Positions 1 to 8,439 of a stretch of DNA of 64,000 nt are shown here, in pieces. A model generated the notes under the pieces. That model did not search any database. It was not told where the DNA came from and worked only from the letters and a program-made list of their open reading frames with translations. Each line of letters opens with the position of its first letter. Positions within the stretch are counted from its first letter, which is position 1. The DNA comes from Williamsia sp. 1138 (lineage in GTDB: Bacteria > Actinomycetota > Actinomycetes > Mycobacteriales > Mycobacteriaceae). The stretch covers positions 141,697 through 205,696 of the forward strand of contig NZ_MJEJ02000045.1 in the NCBI RefSeq assembly GCF_002095435.2, written 5' to 3'. A program made the position numbers and the translations under genes.

Positions 1-13
1 ATGGAGTACGTAC

Positions 14-691
14 GTGACCACACAGGTGACCACCGACCTGAGCGCCATCATCGAAGACTTTCTCGGTGAGCGTGAATTGACCTACAGCCGCAAGGATTCC
101 GGCGGAAAAGACGCCGACTATTTCGTGATCGAGCTGCCGGGTGAGAAGAAGCTCAAGACGACTGTGCTGCTGACGGTGGGCCCGCACGGACTGCGCCTGG
201 AAGCGTTCGTCTGCCGCAAGCCCGACGAGAATCACGAGGGCGTCTACAAATGGATGCTCAAGCGGAATCGTCGGCTCTACGGGGTGGCCTACACCCTCGA
301 CAACGCCGGTGACATCTACCTGGTGGGCAGGCACTCTGCCGAATCGATCACCGGTGCCGAACTCGACCGCCTGCTCGGCCAGACCTTGGAAGCCGCCGAC
401 GGCGACTTCAACGTGTTGCTGGAGATCGGGTTCATCACCTCGATCCGCAGGGAATGGGCATGGCGGGTCTCGCGAGGTGAGTCGTTGAACAACCTCAAGG
501 CGTTCGAGCACCTGATCGAGGGGCACGAACCCGGAGGCGTTCGACCCGACGGTGCAGGCGCAGGCAGAGCAGACGGAGCCGGCGCCCCACAGGCCGGTGG
601 CAGCAGGGCGGAGTCCGTCGTGCAAAACGGCGTCGCGCCCCGAGATCTCGGCGATGATGAGGGTGATGTGTCCGATTCGGCGAAAGCCTGA
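14..691 (+). CDS. YbjN-domain protein (Rv0487-like)
   Basis: 225 residues. The first ~170 residues look like a YbjN fold, a family related to type III secretion chaperones and of unclear enzymatic role; the last ~50 residues are a Gly/Ala/Pro-rich, probably disordered tail. The GTG start sits in a GTGA overlap: a stop codon in another frame at 15-17 probably ends an upstream gene that lies outside the window. In mycobacteria the neighbour before this gene is mshA (Rv0486), so the upstream gene may be mshA; that is inference. The downstream neighbourhood (gpm, senX3-regX3) supports orthology with Rv0487. No catalytic motif is visible. Confidence 0.8.
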   Translation: MTTQVTTDLSAIIEDFLGERELTYSRKDSGGKDADYFVIELPGEKKLKTTVLLTVGPHGLRLEAFVCRKPDENHEGVYKWMLKRNRRLYGVAYTLDNAGDIYLVGRHSAESITGAELDRLLGQTLEAADGDFNVLLEIGFITSIRREWAWRVSRGESLNNLKAFEHLIEGHEPGGVRPDGAGAGRADGAGAPQAGGSRAESVVQNGVAPRDLGDDEGDVSDSAKA

Positions 692-751
692 CAACAATCA
701 TTGGTATGTTTTGCTGCAGAAGTCACCCACGATGCCGGAGGTCAGTCAGTC

Positions 752-2359
752 ATGAGTTTCAAGAGTCCGTATCCGCCTGTTGAGATTCCCGACGGCTCCA
801 TCTACGAGACGCTCTTCGGCAACATCAGCGAGGACGACCTGGAGCGGACCGCGCTCATCGACGCCGGCGCGACCGAGGGCACGTCGTACCGGGAACTGAT
901 CGGCCGGATCAACGCGTTCGCCGGGGCATTGGCCGCACGGGGCATCGCGGTCGGCGACAAGGTCGCTCTGCTGTCACCGAACACGTCGGCTTTCGCGTTC
1001 GTGTTCCACGGCATCCTGCGCGCCGGTGCGACGGCGACCACGGTCAATGCCCTGTTCACCGCTCCCGAGATCGCCAAACAGCTCACCGACTCCGGTGCCA
1101 AGATGCTCATCACGATCACCCAGCTCGCCGACGGTGCAAAAGCCGCAGCTGCGCAGGTGGGTCTGCCCGAGAGCGCGGTGATCATCCTGAACGGGCCCGG
1201 CGAGGCCGAGAGCCCGAATCCGAACGCGATCGATCTGCTGGCGGCCGGGCTACCCGCTCCTGAGGTGAGCTTCGACCCCGCCACCCATCTGGCGGTCCTG
1301 CCCTACAGCTCGGGAACCACCGGCAACCCGAAGGGTGTGATGCTGACGCACCGCAACCTGATCGCGAACGTCGCGCAGAGTCAGCCACTGCTGAAGATGT
1401 CGCACGACGATTCGGTCCTGGCCGTGTTGCCGTTCTTCCACATCTACGGCATGACGGTGCTGCTCAACCTCGCGCTGTACAACCGCGCGAAGCTCGTCGT
1501 GATGCCGCGTTTCGACCTCGTGCAGTTCCTGGAGTCCATCCAGAACTTCAAGTGCAGCTACGTGTTCATCGCACCGCCGGTCGCCGTTGCGCTGGCCAAG
1601 CACCCGTTGGTCGAGGACTACGATCTGTCGTCGATCAACACCATCATGTCCGGCGCTGCGCCCCTCGACGAAGAACTCGGCAAGGCCGTGGCCAAGCGGT
1701 TGGGCACGCAGGTCATCCAGGGTTACGGCATGAGTGAACTCAGCCCGGTGAGCCACGTGATCCCGGTCGACCCGGGCGACGGCCCGCAGGCTCCGCTGAA
1801 CTCCTGCGGATGGCCGATCCCCAACACCGTGAACAAGATCGTCGACCCCGCCACCGGCGAAGACATCGGTATCCCGGCGCAGGGCCTGAGCGAGCCCGGC
1901 GAGCTGTGGGTGTCCGGACCGAACGTCATGGTCGGGTACCTGAACAACGACGCGGCGACCAAGGAAACCATCGACGACGACGGATTCCTGCATACCGGCG
2001 ACATGGCGAAGGTCGACTCCGACGGGTTCGTCTACATCGTCGATCGGCTCAAGGAACTCATCAAGTACAAGGGCTACCAGGTGCCTCCCGCCGAGCTCGA
2101 GGCACTGCTTCTCACCCACGACGACGTCACCGATGTCGCGGTGATCGGAGTCATCGAGGCAGACACCGGGGAAGAGATCCCGAAGGCTTTCGTCGTCAAG
2201 CGTGAGGGAGCGGACCTCACCGGTGAACAGGTGATCGAGTTCGTCGCCTCCCAGGTGGCTCCGCACAAGAAGGTCCGTGAGGTCGAGTTCATCGACGCGA
2301 TCCCGAAGAGCGCGGCAGGCAAGATCCTGCGGAAGGATTTGCGCAAGCCCGTCGCCTGA
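752..2359 (+). CDS. AMP-forming acyl-CoA ligase, 4-coumarate-CoA ligase-like
   Basis: 535 residues. ANL-superfamily adenylating enzyme that activates a carboxylic acid with ATP and transfers it to CoA. The P-loop-like motif YSSGTTGNPKGVMLTH lies near residue 185, the adenylate-binding QGYGMSELSP near 325, the hinge region TGDMAKVDSDGFVYIVDR near 410-430 and the C-terminal catalytic lysine in PKSAAGKILRKDLRK. The substrate is not predictable; the overall pattern fits 4-coumarate or fatty/aryl-CoA ligases. The start ATG at 752 has GGAGG at 736-740; an in-frame upstream extension to 701 is possible but adds no conserved residues. It ends into a long perfect hairpin shared with the convergent MFS gene. 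Confidence 0.88.
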   Translation: MSFKSPYPPVEIPDGSIYETLFGNISEDDLERTALIDAGATEGTSYRELIGRINAFAGALAARGIAVGDKVALLSPNTSAFAFVFHGILRAGATATTVNALFTAPEIAKQLTDSGAKMLITITQLADGAKAAAAQVGLPESAVIILNGPGEAESPNPNAIDLLAAGLPAPEVSFDPATHLAVLPYSSGTTGNPKGVMLTHRNLIANVAQSQPLLKMSHDDSVLAVLPFFHIYGMTVLLNLALYNRAKLVVMPRFDLVQFLESIQNFKCSYVFIAPPVAVALAKHPLVEDYDLSSINTIMSGAAPLDEELGKAVAKRLGTQVIQGYGMSELSPVSHVIPVDPGDGPQAPLNSCGWPIPNTVNKIVDPATGEDIGIPAQGLSEPGELWVSGPNVMVGYLNNDAATKETIDDDGFLHTGDMAKVDSDGFVYIVDRLKELIKYKGYQVPPAELEALLLTHDDVTDVAVIGVIEADTGEEIPKAFVVKREGADLTGEQVIEFVASQVAPHKKVREVEFIDAIPKSAAGKILRKDLRKPVA

Positions 2360-2371
2360 CGCCAAACGCTT

Positions 2372-2421
2372 CACAAACACGAAGACGATCCACCTACAGG
2401 TGGATCGTCTTCGTGTTTGTG
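2372..2421. terminator. 23-bp perfect hairpin, bidirectional terminator
   Basis: Bases 2372-2394 are perfectly complementary to 2399-2421, leaving the four-base loop TACA, two bases of which can also pair. It sits between the convergent acyl-CoA ligase and MFS genes, 12 bases after one stop and 8 before the other. A stem this long and exact at a convergent junction is best read as a bidirectional transcription stop. There is no long T-run, as is common in actinobacteria. Confidence 0.85.
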
Positions 2422-2429
2422 GAGCGGGA

Positions 2430-3893
2430 CTAAGAGACAGCCTCGGCGGTGTTGTTGTCCTCCATCGCAGCGAGCGAGGTGGGGGGCCGCACGAACTTGT
2501 TGGGGATGCTCAGCGCCAGCAGTGCCGCGCCGATTGCCGCGATGCTGCCCGCGATGAACACCAACCGGAAGCTGGATTCGGCAGGCACGACATTTCCGCC
2601 GCCGATGTCGATGACCGAGCTGGCCAGGATCGTCGCCAGGAGAGCCGACGCGATGGCCGTACCGATCGAGCGCATCAAGGAGTTCAGGCTGTTCGCCGCC
2701 GCCATCTGATGCAGGGGCGCGGCCGACATGATGAGGGCGGGCATCGCCGAATACCCGATCCCGACGCCGGCGCTGACGATGATGTTGGCCACCAGGATCT
2801 GCCACGGATCGGACATCAGGAACACCGACGTGAGGTAACCGATCGCAATGACCGAGGCGCCGATCAGCAGTGTCATCTTGGGGCCGATGACGATGTTGAG
2901 CCGCGCGGACACCGGGGACAGGAACATCATCATCAATCCGCCGGGGGCGAGGATCAGGCCGGTCGCCAGGATCGTCTCGCCCATGCCGTAGTCCACGACG
3001 CCGGGGATGTGGGGGATCTGCAGCAGCTGAGGTGCGGCCAGACCGATGGCCATGAGTGAGAAGCCGACCAGCACAGAGGCGGCGTTCGTCAGCACGATGA
3101 CCGGCTGGCGCGAGGTGCGGAGATCGACCAGCGGTGTCTTCGTCCGCAATTCGAACCAGCCCCAGAGGGCCAGCACCGCGAGACCGGCGGCGGCCAGTCC
3201 GAGCGTCATCACACTGGTCCAACCCCAGGCCGCACCCTTCGACAGCGCGAGCAGCAACGCCACGAGCGCGGTGGTCAGTCCGACGGCGCCGGTGATGTCG
3301 AAGGTGCCCGGCGATTTCACATGCGACTCGCTGACGAGCGTGAACACCAGGATGAACGTGAAGGTGGCAAGTCCGGCGGACGTCCAGAACAGCACGTGCC
3401 AGTCGAAGGTCTGGGTGATCCACGCCGCGACCGGCAGACCGATCGCGCCGCCGACACCGAGGGTCGCCGACATCGTGGCGATGGCCCCGGGGATCCGGGC
3501 CGGATCGAGCTTGTCCCGGAGAAGGCTGATGCCGCAGGGGATCAGCCCCATCGCCAGCCCCTGCAGTCCACGCCCGACGATCATCGGCACCACCAGCGAC
3601 GTGAGGGCACAGATCACCGAACCGACGATCATCGCGGCGATGCAACCCAGGATCACGGCGCGTTTGCCGAACATGTCGGCGAGGCGCCCGGCGATCGGCA
3701 TACCGACCGCGGCGGCGAGCAGGGTGGACGTGATCACCCAGGAGGCGTTGTCCGCGCTGGTGTTCAGGTATTCCGGCAGTTTGCCGACGATCGGGATCAC
3801 CAGGGTCTGCATGAACGACGCCAGCAGACCACCGAAGCAGAGCACGGCGATCAGCAATCTCGGATTCGAGGACTTCTCAGGCGCAGTAGTCAT
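2430..3893 (-). CDS. MFS drug exporter, DHA2 (EmrB/QacA-like) type
   Basis: 487 residues, almost wholly hydrophobic with at least 12 and probably 14 membrane segments. The N-terminal half carries the MFS loop motif GRLADMFGKRAVILG between the second and third segments and the antiporter-type motif GRGLQGLAMGLIPCG. Such proteins export drugs or metabolites with proton antiport. The start is taken at the ATG at 3893 (MTTAPEKSS); upstream in-frame codons run through an operator-like palindrome and are unlikely to be coding. No regulator gene lies beside it, so any MarR/TetR-type repressor must be encoded elsewhere. Substrate unknown. Confidence 0.85.
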   Translation of the reverse strand: MTTAPEKSSNPRLLIAVLCFGGLLASFMQTLVIPIVGKLPEYLNTSADNASWVITSTLLAAAVGMPIAGRLADMFGKRAVILGCIAAMIVGSVICALTSLVVPMIVGRGLQGLAMGLIPCGISLLRDKLDPARIPGAIATMSATLGVGGAIGLPVAAWITQTFDWHVLFWTSAGLATFTFILVFTLVSESHVKSPGTFDITGAVGLTTALVALLLALSKGAAWGWTSVMTLGLAAAGLAVLALWGWFELRTKTPLVDLRTSRQPVIVLTNAASVLVGFSLMAIGLAAPQLLQIPHIPGVVDYGMGETILATGLILAPGGLMMMFLSPVSARLNIVIGPKMTLLIGASVIAIGYLTSVFLMSDPWQILVANIIVSAGVGIGYSAMPALIMSAAPLHQMAAANSLNSLMRSIGTAIASALLATILASSVIDIGGGNVVPAESSFRLVFIAGSIAAIGAALLALSIPNKFVRPPTSLAAMEDNNTAEAVS

Positions 3894-3896
3894 TAC

Positions 3897-3913
3897 TTGC
3901 ATCATGCATGCAA
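3897..3913. promoter_or_regulatory. Palindromic operator candidate before the MFS gene
   Basis: On the minus strand this reads TTGCATGCATGATGCAA, a perfect 6-bp inverted repeat (TTGCAT/ATGCAA) with a 5-base spacer. It lies 4 bases upstream of the MFS start codon. A further TTGCAT copy follows upstream, at about 3920-3926. The symmetry and spacing suit a dimeric MarR- or TetR-type repressor. The binding protein is not in the window. Confidence 0.5.
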
Positions 3914-3958
3914 ATGCGCAATGCAACAAATCAGACAGGGCTGTGACCAGCAGGGCTG

Positions 3959-3994
3959 TGTTGGTTTGGCTCGCTGTGTTGGTTTGGCTCGCTC
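3959..3994. repeat. 18-bp tandem duplication
   Basis: Two back-to-back 18-base units, TGTTGGTTTGGCTCGCTG and the same with a final C. It lies in the 306-base gene-free stretch 3894-4199, whose remaining content is low-complexity GCTCCGCTCGC/TCGCTGCGCTCCCTCGCTC-type sequence (near 4050-4070 and 4108-4130) that I cannot read as coding. Confidence 0.8.
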
Positions 3995-4135
3995 CGCTCG
4001 CGGGCAGTTCGGCCCTTCAGCGCGCGCTCTTCCTTCGTCGACTCGGTCGCTGCGCTCCCTCGCTCCTCTGTCCAGAGCACGCGGGGCCTCCTGCCGGGTC
4101 CTCGCATCGGTCGCTGCGCTCCCTCGCTCAGACTT

Positions 4136-4198
4136 CCGTCGAGCGTGCCGATAACGCCGTCGAGCGTGCTCAAACAACCGTCGAGCGTGCTGAACGGC
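4136..4198. repeat. Three 21-bp tandem repeats
   Basis: Three units starting at 4136, 4157 and 4178, each beginning CCGTCGAGCGTGC followed by 8 variable bases. They lie immediately after the end of the minus-strand phosphatase gene (stop at 4200). The 21-base period is two helical turns. A second 21-bp triplet with the same GCGTGC core is at 19688-19750. Function unknown. Confidence 0.8.
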
Positions 4199-4199
4199 C

Positions 4200-4940
4200 T
4201 CAGACCAGAAGGCGGGCCCGCAAGCGCTCGAGATCTTGCTCGGTCACGCGGCAGGCGGCGAGGTAGTCCTCGAGCGACCCATACGTATCGAGCATCGCTT
4301 GTTGTGCGGCGGCCAGATACACCTCGTTGACGCCGAGCAGATCATCCGAGATCTCGATCGGCTCGCCGTCGGGTTGGCCGTAGATCTTCTGCATGTGGGC
4401 ACGCAGAGGCCCGATGCTCGCGTTGCTTTCCAGGTAGTCCTTCAGGACCTCGTCTCGGGCGACACCCAGGGCACCGAGCACCACGGCGACGACCCAGCCG
4501 GTCCGGTCCTTGCCTGCAGCGCAGTGGACGAGCACTCGCCGATCGGGGTCGCCGAGCAACTTGATCACCTGTTCGATGCAGTTCATCGCTCCCGGCAGCA
4601 TCGGCATCGTCGCGTACACCTGGGACAGGTATCGGGTGCGGTTCGCCATGTACTCCTCACGAGAGATCTCGTGTGGGGCCTTGCCGTCCGGGCGCAGGTC
4701 GAAGGGCAGGACGTGGACCTCGATGCCATCCGGCACCTTGTCCGAACCGCTGCGCTCTATCTCGGCTGTGTCCCTGACATCGAAGATGTCGGTCACACCG
4801 AGGTTGACGAGATCTTGCCCGCCGGTGTCCTCCAGGGAACTGAGTTCTGAACTCCTGAAGAGGAAACCTGCACCGACACAACGTCCTTCGTCGGTTTTCA
4901 GGTCGGACACATCGCGGAAATTCCAGGCGCCGGAGAGCAT
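4200..4940 (-). CDS. PtpB-type tyrosine/lipid phosphatase
   Basis: 246 residues. Protein tyrosine phosphatase of the family that includes mycobacterial PtpB. The active-site loop is [10 protein letters not shown], near residue 146, with the nucleophilic Cys and the Arg present; the Lys-Asp in the loop is typical of the dual-specificity/phosphoinositide members. The N-terminus ([14 protein letters not shown]) matches the usual family start, so the ATG at 4940 is used. It is divergent from gpm with 64 bases between. No signal peptide is seen; mycobacterial PtpB is secreted without one, but secretion here is not shown. Confidence 0.88.
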   Translation of the reverse strand: MLSGAWNFRDVSDLKTDEGRCVGAGFLFRSSELSSLEDTGGQDLVNLGVTDIFDVRDTAEIERSGSDKVPDGIEVHVLPFDLRPDGKAPHEISREEYMANRTRYLSQVYATMPMLPGAMNCIEQVIKLLGDPDRRVLVHCAAGKDRTGWVVAVVLGALGVARDEVLKDYLESNASIGPLRAHMQKIYGQPDGEPIEISDDLLGVNEVYLAAAQQAMLDTYGSLEDYLAACRVTEQDLERLRARLLV

Positions 4941-5004
4941 GGCGGTCAGTGTATGTGGTCGTGGGCGCGACCGGGCTGCTCGGCCTGTGGAAAACTATTG
5001 CCTC

Positions 5005-5751
5005 ATGAGCAACGGAACCCTGATCCTGATGCGGCACGGCGAGAGCGAGTGGAACGCGTCCAACCAGTTCACCGGCTGGGTCGACGTTGCCCTCACCGAC
5101 AAGGGAAAGGCCGAGGCCGTGCGGGCCGGCGAGCTGCTCGTCGAGCACGATGTGCTGCCCGACGTCCTCTACACCTCGCTACTGCGCCGCGCGATCACCA
5201 CCGCCGAGATCGCGCTGGACGCCGCCGATCGGCACTGGATCCCGGTGATCCGCGACTGGCGGCTCAACGAGCGGCACTACGGTGCCCTGCAGGGTCTGAA
5301 CAAGGCCGAGACCAAAGAGAAGTTCGGCGACGAGCAGTTCATGCTGTGGCGCCGCAGCTACGACACCCCGCCACCCCCGATCGAGAAGGGTGCGGAGTAC
5401 AGCCAGGACGCCGACGTCCGCTACGCCGACCTGCCCGAGGTCCCGCTGACCGAATGCCTCAAAGACGTTGTGGTCCGCCTCATCCCGTACTTCGAGGACG
5501 CCATCGCCGCAGATCTCAAGGCAGGTAAGACGGTGCTGGTCGCCGCGCACGGCAACTCGTTACGCGCGCTGGTGAAGTATCTCGACGGCATCTCCGACGA
5601 GGACATCGCCGGCCTGAACATCCCGACCGGCAACCCGCTGCGTTACGACCTCGACGAGAACCTGAAACCGCTGAACCCGGGTGGCACCTACCTGGACCCT
5701 GACGCGGCTGCTGCGGGTGCGGCCGCAGTGGCCGCGCAAGGCAGCAAGTAG
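5005..5751 (+). CDS. gpmA: 2,3-bisphosphoglycerate-dependent phosphoglycerate mutase
   Basis: 248 residues, the normal length. Interconverts 3- and 2-phosphoglycerate in glycolysis and gluconeogenesis through a phosphohistidine. The catalytic [10 protein letters not shown] is near residue 8-17 (RHG), the [15 protein letters not shown] segment near 90 and the second histidine in [13 protein letters not shown] near 180. The ATG at 5005 is the only start that gives the family N-terminus; upstream in-frame sequence overlaps the divergent phosphatase gene. Neighbouring senX3-regX3 matches the mycobacterial gpm1 context. The last ~15 residues are an Ala-rich tail. Confidence 0.95.
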   Translation: MSNGTLILMRHGESEWNASNQFTGWVDVALTDKGKAEAVRAGELLVEHDVLPDVLYTSLLRRAITTAEIALDAADRHWIPVIRDWRLNERHYGALQGLNKAETKEKFGDEQFMLWRRSYDTPPPPIEKGAEYSQDADVRYADLPEVPLTECLKDVVVRLIPYFEDAIAADLKAGKTVLVAAHGNSLRALVKYLDGISDEDIAGLNIPTGNPLRYDLDENLKPLNPGGTYLDPDAAAAGAAAVAAQGSK

Positions 5752-5847
5752 CACGGATTCACGCGTCATCGTCGTTCGCGGCGACGGAATCCGCATCTCT
5801 TCGTGCAACCAGCGGTGATGGTCGAACGCGAGGTCTACCCTGGTTCC

Positions 5848-6183
5848 ATGGCGGGAGAAAACACATCTGGGACCGGGACCGACACGCGTGATTCCACAAT
5901 TCGGGTGACCCATTCGCAGGCGCAGGAACGGTACGAGATATTCGTCGGTGACGATTATGTCGGTTACCTCGACTACGTCAGCGAACCCGAACAGGTGCTG
6001 CTGACCCACACCGTGGTGCACAGCCAGTTCAGCGGTCACGGATATGCCGCTCACCTGGTCAAATTCGTCCTCGACGACATCGCGAAAACGGGCAAACAGG
6101 TCGTGCCCCTGTGTTCCTATGTCGGATATTTCATCGACAAGAACCCCGAATACGCGGGTATGGCCACCGAAGTGACCCGCTGA
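5848..6183 (+). CDS. Small GNAT-like acetyltransferase (YidJ/NATD1-type)
   Basis: 111 residues. The sequence TVVHSQFSGHGYAAHLVKF with a later PLCSYVGYFIDKNPEY is typical of the minimal Gcn5-related acetyltransferase domain: an acetyl-CoA binding loop followed by a conserved Cys/Tyr segment. The substrate is unknown. The ATG at 5848 is preceded by TACCCT at 5835-5840 with 7 bases between, a leaderless arrangement; an upstream ATG at 5803 would put the promoter inside the gene. Confidence 0.78.
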   Translation: MAGENTSGTGTDTRDSTIRVTHSQAQERYEIFVGDDYVGYLDYVSEPEQVLLTHTVVHSQFSGHGYAAHLVKFVLDDIAKTGKQVVPLCSYVGYFIDKNPEYAGMATEVTR

Positions 6184-6249
6184 GCGAAAACCGAAACGGG
6201 TTTCGATTTCGATCAATTGCCCCGCCGGGGGCCATTCCGGCGACAATCG

Positions 6250-6267
6250 GGTGAACAAAGCCCCAAC
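6250..6267 (+). promoter_or_regulatory. Weak RegX3/Pho-box candidate
   Basis: GGTGAAC at 6250-6256, then 4 bases, then CCCCAAC. The first half matches the inverse of the GTTCACC half-site known for mycobacterial RegX3; the second half is poor. It lies about 85-100 bases upstream of senX3, where autoregulation would be expected. Low confidence. Confidence 0.25.
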
Positions 6268-6337
6268 TCTGGCGCGCTGACTTGTTACCGGCACCCGATG
6301 CCGAGCATTCTGCATAGGTGTCATGTTCAGCTGCCCG

Positions 6338-6343
6338 TAAGAT
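6338..6343 (+). promoter_or_regulatory. -10 element of senX3, leaderless
   Basis: TAAGAT lies 6 bases upstream of the GTG at 6350, placing the transcription start at or next to the start codon. No Shine-Dalgarno sequence precedes the gene, in line with a leaderless transcript. This supports the GTG at 6350 over the TTG at 6344. Confidence 0.55.
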
Positions 6344-6349
6344 TTGTCT

Positions 6350-7654
6350 GTGACCGCATTTGTTGTCGCGGGCGTGGCGGTGCTGGCGCTACTGATCGGC
6401 GCGACGGCCGGATGGCTCGTCGGCCGACGCAGAGGTCTGCCTGAATCGATCGAAGCGGCCGCAGTTGTCGCCCCGTCGGTCCCGACGGTCCTGCAGGCGA
6501 CACCGCCGCCCCCAGCCGCCACCCGCATGACCCGCGCGATGCTGCTCGACCGCATCATCGAAGGCGGCGAGACCGGTGTCGCCGTGGTCGACGACGTGCG
6601 CGACGTCGTCTTCTACAACGAGCAGGCCGTCCACCTGGGGATGGTCCACGATCACCTGCTGGACGATTCGGTCTGGGAGTATGCCCGCTACACCTTGGAA
6701 AGCGGAGACAACGGCCGGTTCACGTTCGTGCCGCCGCAAGGCACGGGTGCTTTCGTGTCGACCGGTCGCGCGCCGGGTCGCAAGATCCAGTCGGTGTCGT
6801 GCCTGTCCGAACTGATCGCCGACGGTGGCGAGCGGTTTGCGGTCGTCTACGGCCACGACGACTCAGAGAACATCCGGGTCGAGGAGACCCGCCGCGACTT
6901 CGTCGCCAACGTCTCCCACGAACTCAAGACCCCCGTCGCCGCGATCGGGCTACTGGCCGAGGCGCTGCTGGAGTCGTCCGATGACCCGTACTCGGTGGAG
7001 CACTTCGGTGAGCGGGTCCGCATCGAATCGGTGCGTATGGGCAACATGGTGTCCGAGCTGATCGCGCTGTCGCGACTGCAGGGCGCAGAGCGACTGCCGG
7101 ATCTGGAGGATGTCGAGGTCGACGTCCTGATCGACGAGGTGCTGGACCGGGCCCAGATCAACGCCGAGGCAGCGGGCATCAAACTCACCACCGACGACGA
7201 TTCCGGCCTGCACGTCGACGGCGACCACACCCTGCTGCTGACGGCGTTGAACAATCTGGTGGCCAATGCGATCGCGTACTCACCCAGCGGGACGTCAGTG
7301 TCCATGAGCAGGCGCGTGGTCAACGTCGACGGCAGGCCGATGGTGGCCATCGCCGTCACCGACCGCGGCATCGGTATCGCGCCCCAGCATCAGTTGCGGG
7401 TGTTCGAGCGCTTCTTCCGTATCGACAAGGCCCGCTCACGCGCCACCGGGGGCACCGGCCTGGGACTGGCGATCGTCAAGCACGTCGCCAGCAACCACGG
7501 CGGCGCCATCGAACTGTGGAGCAAACCCGGAACCGGCTCCACCTTCACCCTCACCATCCCACTCGCCGCGGCGGCACGACAGTCGGACGCCGCAGCCAGA
7601 GAATCAGACAAGACCGCAATCGTGGTCCACGAAGAGAGAGAACTGAGCCGTTGA
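6350..7654 (+). CDS. senX3: SenX3-type sensor histidine kinase
   Basis: 434 residues. One clear N-terminal membrane segment (residues ~3-25), a PAS-like region (~65-165), the HisKA box FVANVSHELKTP with His near 190, and a HATPase domain with N-box NNLVANAIAY, DRGIGIA, and GTGLGLAIVKH. It partners RegX3 and in mycobacteria senses phosphate status through the Pst/PhoU system. Only one membrane segment is visible, whereas two are often drawn for mycobacterial SenX3. It ends in a stop that overlaps the regX3 TTG start (TTGA), so the two genes are translationally coupled; the long spacer repeats found between the mycobacterial genes are absent. Confidence 0.93.
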   Translation: MTAFVVAGVAVLALLIGATAGWLVGRRRGLPESIEAAAVVAPSVPTVLQATPPPPAATRMTRAMLLDRIIEGGETGVAVVDDVRDVVFYNEQAVHLGMVHDHLLDDSVWEYARYTLESGDNGRFTFVPPQGTGAFVSTGRAPGRKIQSVSCLSELIADGGERFAVVYGHDDSENIRVEETRRDFVANVSHELKTPVAAIGLLAEALLESSDDPYSVEHFGERVRIESVRMGNMVSELIALSRLQGAERLPDLEDVEVDVLIDEVLDRAQINAEAAGIKLTTDDDSGLHVDGDHTLLLTALNNLVANAIAYSPSGTSVSMSRRVVNVDGRPMVAIAVTDRGIGIAPQHQLRVFERFFRIDKARSRATGGTGLGLAIVKHVASNHGGAIELWSKPGTGSTFTLTIPLAAAARQSDAAARESDKTAIVVHEERELSR

Positions 7655-8340
7655 CACATGTGCTGATCGTCGAGGACGAAGAATCCTTGGCCGACCCGCT
7701 CGCGTTCCTGCTTCGAAAAGAGGGTTTCGAGGCCACGATCGTCACCGACGGCAACTCCGCGCTGCCCGAGTTCGAGAGGGTGAGCCCGGACATCGTGTTG
7801 CTCGACCTGATGTTGCCCGGAGCTTCCGGCACCGAGGTCTGCAAGGCCATCCGGGCCCGATCGTCGACTCCGGTGATCATGGTGACCGCACGCGACAGCG
7901 AGATCGACAAGGTCGTCGGGCTCGAGCTGGGTGCCGACGACTATGTGACCAAACCTTATTCGGCGCGCGAGCTGATAGCCCGGATCCGGGCGGTGCTCCG
8001 CCGCGGAGGTGACGCAGGCGAAGCGCTCGACCTCGACGGCGGGCTCATCGAGGCGGGGCCGGTGTCGATGGACGTCGAGCGCCACACCGTGTCTGCCAGT
8101 GGACAGTCGATCACGTTGCCACTCAAAGAGTTCGATCTGCTGGAGTACCTGTTGCGCAACGCGGGCCGGGTGCTGACCCGGGGGCAGCTCATCGACCGGG
8201 TCTGGGGTGCCGACTACGTCGGGGACACCAAAACCCTTGACGTGCATGTGAAGCGGCTGCGGTCGAAGATCGAGTCCGATCCCGGCAACCCCAAGCATCT
8301 GGTGACCGTGCGGGGTCTCGGCTACAAGTTCGAGCCCTGA
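7651..8340 (+). CDS. regX3: RegX3-type response regulator
   Basis: 229 residues, OmpR/PhoB family. The receiver domain holds the acidic pair E8-D9, the phosphoacceptor Asp52 in VLLDLMLPG, and Lys in VTKPYSARE near 101; the C-terminal winged helix ends LVTVRGLGYKFEP. The start is the TTG at 7651, giving MTHVLIVEDEESLADPLAF, which aligns with the mycobacterial N-terminus; it overlaps the senX3 stop. In relatives this pair controls phosphate uptake and other stress genes. Followed by a strong two-part hairpin. Confidence 0.94.
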   Translation: MTHVLIVEDEESLADPLAFLLRKEGFEATIVTDGNSALPEFERVSPDIVLLDLMLPGASGTEVCKAIRARSSTPVIMVTARDSEIDKVVGLELGADDYVTKPYSARELIARIRAVLRRGGDAGEALDLDGGLIEAGPVSMDVERHTVSASGQSITLPLKEFDLLEYLLRNAGRVLTRGQLIDRVWGADYVGDTKTLDVHVKRLRSKIESDPGNPKHLVTVRGLGYKFEP

Positions 8341-8359
8341 GTCGTTCATCCGCTGAGAG

Positions 8360-8423
8360 TTCGCGCCACCTGCTTGCGTACGCGCCGGTTGCACCTGGCG
8401 CGTACGCCGGCGGATGGCGCGAA
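8360..8423. terminator. Two-tier hairpin between convergent genes
   Basis: Outer arms TTCGCGCCA (8360-8368) and TGGCGCGAA (8415-8423), inner arms GCGTACGCGCC (8376-8386) and GGCGCGTACGC (8397-8407), both perfect, with a 10-base loop. It sits 19 bases after the regX3 stop and 16 before the end of the opposite gene, so it probably stops transcription from both sides. No T-run. Confidence 0.75.
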
Positions 8424-8439
8424 TTCCTGGGTGGTGAGC

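Noticed and set aside
688..710. Promoter with CTGACA and TATGTT before the acyl-CoA ligase
   Set aside because: The spacer is only 11 bases, too short for a sigma-70-type promoter.
4136..4198. Possible CRISPR array from regular repeats
   Set aside because: Units are 21 bp in total with only 8 variable bases and three copies; no cas genes are nearby. Same for 19688-19750.
3046..4266. 406-codon open frame on the plus strand
   Set aside because: Antisense to the MFS gene, then runs through tandem repeats; Ser/Thr/Pro/Arg-rich with no domain.
4510..5004. N-terminal extension of phosphoglycerate mutase
   Set aside because: It is antisense to the PtpB-like gene; the family N-terminus starts at 5005.
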